Origin: Streptomyces sp. Act143 | GTDB lineage: Bacteria > Actinomycetota > Actinomycetes > Streptomycetales > Streptomycetaceae | Length of the DNA stretch: 64,000 bases | Direction: 5' to 3' | Assembly (NCBI RefSeq): GCF_003143935.1 | Contig: NZ_QFRX01000001.1 | Location: 5,179,327 to 5,243,326, forward strand | In this document: in pieces, positions 58,549 to 64,000 of the stretch | How the letters are laid out: every line of letters begins with the position of its first letter | Numbering within the stretch: position 1 is the stretch's first letter | Program-made: the position numbers and the translations under genes | Notes under the pieces: model-generated | What the model saw: the letters and a program-made list of their open reading frames with translations, nothing else | What the model was told of the DNA's origin: nothing | The model's database searches: none

Positions 58549-60135
58549 TCACAGCGTGACCGGCACGCCTCCGAACGTGACCACCAGGCTGCCGTTCGAG
58601 GCGAAGGACCAGCCCAGGGCGCCCGCGTACGACGAGCAGCGTGACCCGTTCGTGCCGGACCAGAACTGGTTGGAGCTGTCCGCGTCGCCCACGTAGCGGT
58701 CGTTGGCGCCGCTGTTGCAGGACGTGTTGGAGCGGAAGACGGACGTACCCGTCTCGAAGTTGAAGTTGCGTTCGGTGTTGCTCACACCGACGTTGCTCGT
58801 GATGGTCATCGAGCCGGGGTTGGAGTTGTACGTGAACCCGTGGTGACCGTTGCCGTAGGCGATGCTGTGCCGGACGACGTGGTTGACCGCGATGGAGTCG
58901 CCGCCGAGCTTGTAGCCGTTGCGGTCGCCGTTGCCGGACTGGGAGCCGTCGCTGAGCCTGCCGTTGTTGTAGGACAGGGAGTACTCGATGGTCACCGGGC
59001 CGATCGCGCCGGTGTCGGTCTTGGTGTAGAGGTCCCAGCCGTCGTCGATGTTGTTGTGCGAGACGGCGTACCGGAAGACGTTTCCGGTGCCGGTCGTCAG
59101 CTTCGCGGCGAAGCCGTCCGCGTCCTCGCCGTCGGAGTCGGCGTTGTCGTGCGACTCCGCGCTGAGGACCAGGTTGTCGGACGGCCACTGGCTGCTCGGG
59201 GTGGAGGAGGAGATCCGGCCGAGCTGGAGACCGGTGTCGCGGTTGAAGCGGGTCACCGTGCGCTCGATGACGTTGTTGCTGCCGCCGACGTAGATGCCGT
59301 TGTCGCCCGCGCGCTCGACGACGAGGCCGTAGATCTTCCAGTAGTCGGCGAACAGCTGAAGACCGCGGTTCGACGAACTCTCGCTCTGCGCGCCGAAGTT
59401 GAGGACCGGGGTCTCGCCCGGGTACGCGGACAGCAGCGTACGGGCGCTCGCCGAGCCGTTGCTGCCGGCCGGGATGGTCACCGTGGAGGAGTAGGTGTAC
59501 GTGCCGCCGCGCATGTAGATCGTGCCGCCGGCCGCGATGCGGCTGATCGCCGAGGTCAGGGTGGTCGGCGCGGACGCCGTGCCGGCCGCGCTGTCCGTGC
59601 CGGTGGGGGAGACGTACAGGGCCGTGGCGGAGGGCGGGGTGGTGGTGCCGGACGACTCCACGTCGATGTAGTCGATGTTGGCCAGGCCGTTGGCGCTGGT
59701 CGGGTTGAGGCGGATGGTGTTGCTGCCCGCGTTCACCGGCACGGTGAACGTCTTCGTCGCCCAGGTCGTCCACGCGCCCGTGCCCTCGAAGGACGCCGAG
59801 GTGGTGGTCGAGCCGTTGACGATCACGTCCGTGGCGCGGGCCGTGCTGGTGCCGTTGGCGAAGCGGACGCTGACGGTCGCGGTGCCCGCGGCGGAGGCGG
59901 AGACGGTGAACTGGGAGTAGGCGTTCGCGGCGTTGGTGCCGTTGCAGTAGCCGCTGCCGGAGTAGCCGGTCCACTCCGTCTCGACGGCGCCGGTGCAGAC
60001 GGCGGGGGAGGTCTCGGCCTCGTAGCGGGTGGTGGCGGCGTGCGCGGTGGTGCCGGAGAGGGCGACGAGGGTGCCGGCCAGGAGGCCGACGGTCGCGACT
60101 ACGGGTCTCGTCCGGTGCCCGGAGAGCTGGGTCAT
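58549..60135 (-). CDS. Secreted PL9-type pectate lyase with CBM35-like domain
   Basis: Exported protein of 528 residues. After the signal peptide (VVATVGLLAGTLVALSG) comes a ~125-residue CBM35/CBM6-like carbohydrate-binding module (RYEAETSPAVCTGAV ... ANIDYIDVES), then a right-handed parallel beta-helix of about 375 residues as in family 9 pectate lyases (ALYVSPTGTDSAAGTA, GGTIYMRGGTY, DNADSDGEDADGFAAKL, GDRNGYKLGG). The Asp-rich DGEDADGF stretch fits the calcium site, and the Lys in NGYKLGG fits the PL9 catalytic base. Start ATG 60135 has AAAGGG upstream. A LacI-type palindrome and a second palindrome lie upstream. Confidence 0.9.
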   Translation of the reverse strand: MTQLSGHRTRPVVATVGLLAGTLVALSGTTAHAATTRYEAETSPAVCTGAVETEWTGYSGSGYCNGTNAANAYSQFTVSASAAGTATVSVRFANGTSTARATDVIVNGSTTTSASFEGTGAWTTWATKTFTVPVNAGSNTIRLNPTSANGLANIDYIDVESSGTTTPPSATALYVSPTGTDSAAGTASAPTTLTSAISRIAAGGTIYMRGGTYTYSSTVTIPAGSNGSASARTLLSAYPGETPVLNFGAQSESSSNRGLQLFADYWKIYGLVVERAGDNGIYVGGSNNVIERTVTRFNRDTGLQLGRISSSTPSSQWPSDNLVLSAESHDNADSDGEDADGFAAKLTTGTGNVFRYAVSHNNIDDGWDLYTKTDTGAIGPVTIEYSLSYNNGRLSDGSQSGNGDRNGYKLGGDSIAVNHVVRHSIAYGNGHHGFTYNSNPGSMTITSNVGVSNTERNFNFETGTSVFRSNTSCNSGANDRYVGDADSSNQFWSGTNGSRCSSYAGALGWSFASNGSLVVTFGGVPVTL

Positions 60136-60231
60136 GGAGCCGTGCCCTTTCTGTTGCGGGTTGGGGTGTGGCACCGTGGCGGTTCGCGTGAATGAACGCG
60201 CCACGGGGCGCGGCACCTCGTGCAGAGAAGG

Positions 60232-60243
60232 GAAAGCGCTTTC
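60232..60243. promoter_or_regulatory. LacI-type operator
   Basis: GAAAGCGCTTTC is a perfect 12-bp palindrome with the central CG typical of LacI-family operators, 97 bp upstream of the pectinase start codon. Confidence 0.65.
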
Positions 60244-60265
60244 TCGGGACCGTAAGGGCCTGCAA

Positions 60266-60289
60266 TGTACGCGTCAATAGACGTGTACA
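60266..60289. promoter_or_regulatory. Second palindrome upstream of the pectinase gene
   Basis: TGTACGCGTC-AATA-GACGTGTACA is a 24-bp inverted repeat with one mismatched pair, about 23 bp upstream of the LacI-type site with respect to transcription. It may bind a second regulator. The rest of the 312-bp gap (60136-60447) shows no gene. Confidence 0.55.
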
Positions 60290-60447
60290 TGATTGCTGTT
60301 CATGACCATGAACTCGTGGAGGCTCACGTCGGACCGCGGCGACCTCCCTGAGCCCGGTGCGGCAGGGCGGGGGGTTGTGTGGTCCACAGCCGGCAGGTCA
60401 GGCGGAGGGAGGGCCTGTGGGGGCCCGCGTCCAGGCCCTCCCCGCTC

Positions 60448-60795
60448 TCAGCTCTCCGGGTTCGCCTTGGGAGCCGCCTGCTGCACGACCTCGAAGGACC
60501 ACAGCGTCGCCCCGGTGGCGGCGGGCTTCGGCCGCTCGGTGCCGTCCGCGGCGCCGCCCTCGCCGCCGCCGTGCGAGGCCCGCCCCATCCCGGCCATCCA
60601 CTTCTCGAAGTGTTCCTCGCTGCGCCAGCGCGTGTACACGAGGTAGGTGTCGGTGCCCTCCATCGGGCGCAGCAGCTCGAACCACTCGAACCCGTCCGAG
60701 CCCTCCACGGCTCCGGCCCGAGCGGCGAACCGCTTCTCCAGGACCTCGCGCTGCTCCTCGGGAACGGTCAGGACGTTGATCTTCACGATGCTCAT
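60448..60795 (-). CDS. Antibiotic biosynthesis monooxygenase-like protein
   Basis: A 115-residue ABM-fold protein (dimeric ferredoxin-like). It has INVLTVPEEQREVLEKRFAA, GFEWFELLRPMEGTDTYLVY, RWRSEEHFEKWMAG and the late LWSFEVVQ strand. ABM proteins oxidise aromatic substrates or heme without added cofactors; the WRSEEHFEKW helix resembles heme-degrading members, but no His at the usual heme-ligand place is clear. A disordered Gly/Ala insert precedes the last strand. The start at 60795 is the first ATG of the conserved region. Confidence 0.85.
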   Translation of the reverse strand: MSIVKINVLTVPEEQREVLEKRFAARAGAVEGSDGFEWFELLRPMEGTDTYLVYTRWRSEEHFEKWMAGMGRASHGGGEGGAADGTERPKPAATGATLWSFEVVQQAAPKANPES

Positions 60796-60914
60796 GCGTT
60801 CATTGTCACCGCAGGTGTCCGCGCCGGAGCTCCGGGACCCGTGGGGTGCGGGGGCTCGCGGCCGCAAGGACCCGCTCGGCGACCCTTGACGGGGCGGGAG
60901 ACCGCTCGGCATCT

Positions 60915-60928
60915 TGGGAGCGCTTCCA
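60915..60928. promoter_or_regulatory. CebR-like operator upstream of the kinase gene
   Basis: TGGGAGCGCTTCCA differs by one base from the CebR box TGGGAGCGCTCCCA, the cellobiose-responsive LacI-family operator of Streptomyces, and lies 87 bp upstream of the kinase start. Confidence 0.55.
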
Positions 60929-61015
60929 GGCAGACAGTCGGCCCTTCTCTGCCGGTCCCCCTCTGCCGGCCCCTCCGCTGTCCGCAAGCGCACCCGACTG
61001 GAAAGCGTGGCCCTC

Positions 61016-62002
61016 ATGCAGAGTCAGACCAAACGCCGCCTGTCCCCCGCCGACCTCGACGCCCTGCTGCGCTCCTCGGCCGGAATCGGCGGCCGGCCGG
61101 AGGCCGAGCTGACCGACGGCTGTTACAACACGGCCTACCGCGTCCTCCTCGACGACGGCCGTCCCGCGATCGTGAAGCTGGCCCCGCTGCCGGAGGTGCC
61201 GGTCCTGCGGTACGAGCGCGGGATCATGGCGACGGAGGCGATGGTCTACCGCCGCATCGCGGAGCTCCCGGACGGTCACGTGCCGGGCCCCGAACTCCTG
61301 TATGCCGACGACGAGTTCCTCATGGTGTCCCTCCTGGAGGGCACGCCCTGGGACAAGGTGGCGGCGACCCTCTCCCCGGCCGCCACCAGCACCCTGCGCC
61401 GCGAACTGGGCGCGGTCACGGCCCGGTTGAACACCCTCACGGCCCCGGACGGCCGGTTCGGCTACCCGGCGGCGGAGTCGGGCCTGTCGGGGCCGGACTG
61501 GCGGACGGCGTTCACGGTGATGGTGGAAGGGCTGCTGGAGGACGCGGAGCGCTGGAACTCGCGGCTGTCCGAAGAGCCGGACACGATCAGGAAGTTGGTG
61601 GCCGAGGGCGGCTACGCGCTGGACGAGGTCACCGAGCCCCGCCTGGTCCACTTCGACCTCTGGCCGGGCAACGTCTTCGTCAACGGCGGCGACAGGCCCC
61701 GTGTCACCGGCCTCATCGACCATGAGCGCGCCTTCTGGGGCGACCCGGCGGCCGAGCTGATCTCCCTGGCCTTCGGGGGCGACGTGGGCCCGGACAGCGA
61801 CGTGGTCGCCGGCTACCTGGAAGCCGGCGGCGCCCTGGACTTCACCCCCGCCTTCCGGCACCGCCTCGCCCTCTACCAGCTCTACCTGGGCCTGATCCTG
61901 GTCGTCGAGGACGGCCCGCGCGCCACGGACGACACGGAGCACGTCGCGTGGACGGGGGAGTACCTGGCGGAGGCGGTGGCCCGGGTGCGGGCGCTGGGGT
62001 GA
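61016..62002 (+). CDS. APH-family phosphotransferase
   Basis: A 328-residue kinase-like protein of the aminoglycoside phosphotransferase/fructosamine kinase fold. The nucleotide lobe contains ELTDGCYNTAYRVLLDDG and AIVKLAPL (ATP-binding Lys). The catalytic loop is LVHFDLWPGNVFVN (HxDxxxxN), and the metal-binding Asp is in GLIDHERAFWGDPAAEL. All key residues are present. The substrate is unlikely to be an antibiotic given the missing acidic cap; a sugar, amine or amino alcohol is plausible. A CebR-like operator upstream hints at control by plant-derived sugars. Confidence 0.88.
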   Translation: MQSQTKRRLSPADLDALLRSSAGIGGRPEAELTDGCYNTAYRVLLDDGRPAIVKLAPLPEVPVLRYERGIMATEAMVYRRIAELPDGHVPGPELLYADDEFLMVSLLEGTPWDKVAATLSPAATSTLRRELGAVTARLNTLTAPDGRFGYPAAESGLSGPDWRTAFTVMVEGLLEDAERWNSRLSEEPDTIRKLVAEGGYALDEVTEPRLVHFDLWPGNVFVNGGDRPRVTGLIDHERAFWGDPAAELISLAFGGDVGPDSDVVAGYLEAGGALDFTPAFRHRLALYQLYLGLILVVEDGPRATDDTEHVAWTGEYLAEAVARVRALG

Positions 62003-62200
62003 GGCGACGGCTCGCCCCCCGGCCTGTCGGCCTTGCCGTGCGCTGATTCCGGTACCGGCGTGCCCGCCCCCGGCGGAACTCCATCGCTTGTCGAGCGGTG
62101 CGGTCGAAGCTGGGGTGCGGGCCGAGGCGCGAGGCCATGACAGACCCTCCTTGACCGGGCCCCGGCCGGGGCCACTGACAACGGCGCCCGGCGAGTGATA

Positions 62201-62243
62201 CCTTCACGAAGGAATTTTTTTGGCGCCCGGCACCGTGCCGGGC
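62201..62243 (+). terminator. Short hairpin with T7 tract, followed by a second hairpin
   Basis: CCTTC-AC-GAAGG (62201-62212) is followed by AA and seven T (62215-62221), the longest T run in this part of the window. Directly after it GCCCGGCAC-C-GTGCCGGGC (62225-62243) forms a second hairpin. It could terminate the kinase transcript or attenuate the HAD gene. The rest of the 262-bp gap holds nothing clear. Confidence 0.4.
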
Positions 62244-62264
62244 CCCGAGGGGGAGGTTCTGGGA

Positions 62265-63068
62265 ATGACGCTGGTGGCGGGAATGGACCGCGGGGTCCGG
62301 GTCGACGCGGGGCGCAGGCCCACCTACCTGGTCTTCTGCGACGTCGACGAGACGCTCATCGACTGCAAGAGCATGTTCGACTTCCTGCGCTTTCAGCTGG
62401 TACGGCGGTTCGGGGAGGAGGGCGAGCACCGGTACCGGCTGATCGAGGCCGACCTCAAGGGGCGGTCCGCCGCCGGGGTGCCCCGGGAGGACGTGAACCG
62501 GGCCTACTACCGCTCCTACGCCGGGGAGAGCGCCGAGGAGATGGCCGCCCTCGGGCGGGAATGGTTCGCCCGCGCCGCCTCGGCCCCCGGGTTCTTCATC
62601 GCCGCCACCGTCGCCGAGCTGAACCGGCACCGCGCCGCGGGCGCCGAGATCGCGCTCGTCTCCGGGTCCTTCCCGCCCTGCCTGGACCCCGTCGCCGAGT
62701 ACGTCGGCGCCCGGTACGTCCTGTGCTCCTCGCCCGTCGTCCACGAAGGCCGCTACACCGGTGAGCTGACCGAGCCCGTGATCGGCGAGGGCAAGCGGGC
62801 GGCGGCCCTGCGGCTGCTCGCCGAGCACCCCGGCGTCAATCCGCGCGACTGCTTCGCCTACGGCGACCACCCCTCCGACTTCCCCCTCCTCGACTGCGTC
62901 GGCCACCCCCGTGGCGTCGGCGACGACCCCGTCGTACGGGGCTACCTCGCCCGGCGTGCCGACCGGGCCGCGGTGGCCGTCTCCGGGTGCGCGCTGGCCT
63001 GCTGGTCCATGGGCCGCGACGAGCAGTCCGAGGGCTGCTCCGGGGAGTGCGCCCTGCCGCTCGGCTGA
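62265..63068 (+). CDS. HAD-IB family phosphatase
   Basis: A 267-residue HAD-superfamily hydrolase of subfamily IB (SerB-like). Motif I is VFCDVDETLID with the nucleophile Asp near residue 28, motif II is ALVSGSFPPC (Ser), motif III is a Lys in GEGKRAAA, and motif IV is FAYGDHPSDFPLL. The helical cap lies between motifs I and II. Substrates of this branch include phosphoserine and sugar or lipid phosphates; this one is not assignable. The Cys-rich end (GCALACWSMG ... CSGECALPLG) is unusual. GGGGGAGG eight bases upstream sets the start at 62265. Confidence 0.9.
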   Translation: MTLVAGMDRGVRVDAGRRPTYLVFCDVDETLIDCKSMFDFLRFQLVRRFGEEGEHRYRLIEADLKGRSAAGVPREDVNRAYYRSYAGESAEEMAALGREWFARAASAPGFFIAATVAELNRHRAAGAEIALVSGSFPPCLDPVAEYVGARYVLCSSPVVHEGRYTGELTEPVIGEGKRAAALRLLAEHPGVNPRDCFAYGDHPSDFPLLDCVGHPRGVGDDPVVRGYLARRADRAAVAVSGCALACWSMGRDEQSEGCSGECALPLG

Positions 63069-63095
63069 GGTCACGCGACGGCACACGGGGGAGGG

Positions 63096-63120
63096 GCGGA
63101 GGGCTGCTGCGGCCCTCCGC
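63096..63120. terminator. Terminator between convergent genes
   Basis: A 9-bp stem (GCGGAGGGC / GCCCTCCGC) with a 7-nt loop lies between the HAD gene and the convergent small protein gene. Confidence 0.75.
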
Positions 63121-63145
63121 TCCTCCTCTGTGCAGGGGTGCGGGG

Positions 63146-63379
63146 TCAGTCGATGCTCCGGCAGATGTGGGGCTCCAGCTCCGCGTCGTCCGCGTCGCCC
63201 GCGAGGTGGAGGACCGGTCGCCGTGCCTCGGTCCCGGTGGCCGGCAGGTGCCGGGTGGCGGGGACCCGGGAGAGGGAGGGGCCGCGGGAGAGGGAGGGGA
63301 CGCGGGGGAGGGAGGGGACGCGGGGGAGGGAGGGGACGCGGGGGAGGGAGGGGCTCTTTGTCTTCGCCATGGTGATCAT
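63146..63379 (-). CDS. Small repeat protein coupled to a KAS III gene
   Basis: A 77-residue protein whose ATG (63379) follows the stop codon of the KAS III gene with no gap and shares its GAGGTGA ribosome site, so the two are translationally coupled. Residues ~8-40 are tandem PSLPRV/PSLSRV hexamers encoded by 18-bp DNA repeats (63283-63354). The last ~25 residues are acidic and end with a single Cys (ELEPHICRSID). It has no signal peptide. A peptide precursor or a carrier-like partner is conceivable but not shown. A second ATG (63370) is three codons in. Confidence 0.6.
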   Translation of the reverse strand: MITMAKTKSPSLPRVPSLPRVPSLPRVPSLSRGPSLSRVPATRHLPATGTEARRPVLHLAGDADDAELEPHICRSID

Positions 63380-64000
63380 TCACCTCGCCCCGGCCAGTAC
63401 CGGCTCCCGCACCTCTGCCGCCGCCCCTGCCGCCGCCTGCGCCGTCGGCACCTGCGCCTGCGTCCGGACCCGCGCCGGGCGGGCATGTGCCGTCGGGGCC
63501 CAGCGGAACAGGGCGGAGCCGACCGACATGCCGCCCCCGAAGGCCGACAGCACCGTCAGGTCGCCCTCGGTGAACAGACCGCGGCGGTGCGCCACGTCGA
63601 GGGTGATCGGGACCGACGCGGCACCGGTGTTGCCGTGGTGGGCGAGGGCCAGGTGCATCCGGGCGGTGTCCAGGCCGAGCGCGGGCCACACCTCGGCGAG
63701 CATCACGCCGTTCGCCTGGTGCGGGACGAAGTGCCGTACCGCGCGCGCCGGTACGCCGGCCCCGGCCAGCAGCTCGTGGACCGCGGCGGGCAGGTTGTCG
63801 TGCACGAAACCGCGCACCCCGCGTCCGTCCATCGTGAACCAGTGCGCGCCCTCCGCGACCGTGGCCGCCGACGCCGGGCGCCTGCTGCCGCCGGCCGGCA
63901 CGCTGATCAGCCGGTGCTGGTCACCGCGCGTGGTCAGGCTGGTGGTGATGCCGCCGGTCCCGGCCGGCACCGGCCCGAGGACGACGGCCCCCGCGCCGTC
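63380..64000 (-). CDS. 3-oxoacyl-ACP synthase III-like enzyme, partial
   Basis: C-terminal ~206 residues of a FabH/KAS III-family thiolase-fold enzyme; the gene continues past the right edge, so the active-site Cys and start are not visible. The catalytic His is in FVPHQANGVM and the Asn in HHGNTGAASVPITL, both intact. SAFGGGMSVGSALFRW is the closing glycine-rich strand. A ~40-residue Ala/Arg tail beyond it is not usual for the family. Such enzymes start fatty-acid or specialised-metabolite chains, and the coupled small protein gene suggests a specialised setting. Confidence 0.85.
   Translation of the reverse strand, partial: DGAGAVVLGPVPAGTGGITTSLTTRGDQHRLISVPAGGSRRPASAATVAEGAHWFTMDGRGVRGFVHDNLPAAVHELLAGAGVPARAVRHFVPHQANGVMLAEVWPALGLDTARMHLALAHHGNTGAASVPITLDVAHRRGLFTEGDLTVLSAFGGGMSVGSALFRWAPTAHARPARVRTQAQVPTAQAAAGAAAEVREPVLAGAR

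Noticed and set aside
63146..63379. Lanthipeptide precursor
   Set aside because: There is only one Cys, no leader/core boundary and no modification enzyme in view; the Pro-rich repeats do not match known precursor classes.

Overview
The window is a stretch of a Streptomyces-type actinomycete chromosome. The evidence is very high G+C with strong G/C bias at third codon positions, many GTG starts, Tat- and Sec-exported enzymes, an LAXTG sortase substrate, a snapalysin with its divergent LysR activator, an AfsR/SARP-type regulator, an ECF41 sigma factor, and Streptomyces-associated families (DUF4142, DUF5519, DUF6445, DUF6479, DUF7144). I see no rRNA, tRNA, CRISPR array, insertion sequence or prophage. 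About 53 genes are supported, mostly as single genes or short pairs.

Layout. 1-1.6 kb: a TrmB/LuxR-type regulator divergent from a tiny secreted peptide. 1.6-5.8 kb: a large secreted FG-GAP protein, a PH-domain protein and a small cytosolic protein. 5.9-13.5 kb: secreted PL1 pectate lyase, methionyl-tRNA synthetase, a VWA protein with a long acidic linker, and a Tat-exported PhoX phosphatase behind a PHO-box-like repeat. 13.5-20.5 kb: LysR regulator and snapalysin, a nuclease/FUSC transporter pair, and a hydrolase/MocR-regulator divergent pair with an 11-bp direct-repeat operator. 20.4-28.9 kb: small membrane and surface proteins, a SpoIIE-type phosphatase, an unrecognised 352-residue protein, a secreted propeller/Ig protein, an M20 amidohydrolase and a TerB-like protein. 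29-32.4 kb: an XRE/TPR regulator behind a perfect palindrome, then a permease and its TIGR03943 partner. 33-36.3 kb: a lipoprotein, then a threonine leader peptide, attenuator-like hairpin, editing-domain-less threonyl-tRNA synthetase and nucleoside hydrolase. 36.3-43.3 kb: sortase-anchored protein, GH13 glucosidase, DUF4142 protein, secreted M12-like metalloprotease, repeat-bearing secreted protein. 43.3-48.1 kb: a SARP/AfsR-type regulator broken by one in-frame TAG, and a DUF6445 oxygenase-like gene behind 11-bp-period repeats. 48.1-56.1 kb: lipoprotein, small membrane proteins, reductase, serine hydrolase, DUF5519 protein, lysyl oxidase with a Met/His-rich insert, orphan sugar-binding protein. 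56.1-58.5 kb: ECF41 sigma factor, 16-bp repeat array, flavin oxidoreductase. 58.5-64 kb: PL9-like pectinase behind LacI-type operators, ABM monooxygenase, APH-like kinase, HAD phosphatase, and a small protein coupled to a truncated KAS III gene.

Together the genes suggest a saprophyte that attacks plant polymers (two unrelated pectinases, GH13, sugar-binding protein), proteins (snapalysin, M12 protease) and organic phosphate (PhoX), with each gene under its own local regulator. The strongest candidates for something undescribed are the Thr-codon leader ahead of the short ThrRS, a ~60-bp repeat inserted in coding sequence at three places, the 11-bp repeats beside the broken SARP gene, the 16-bp palindromic array downstream of the ECF41 gene, and the regulator/secreted-peptide pair at the left edge.
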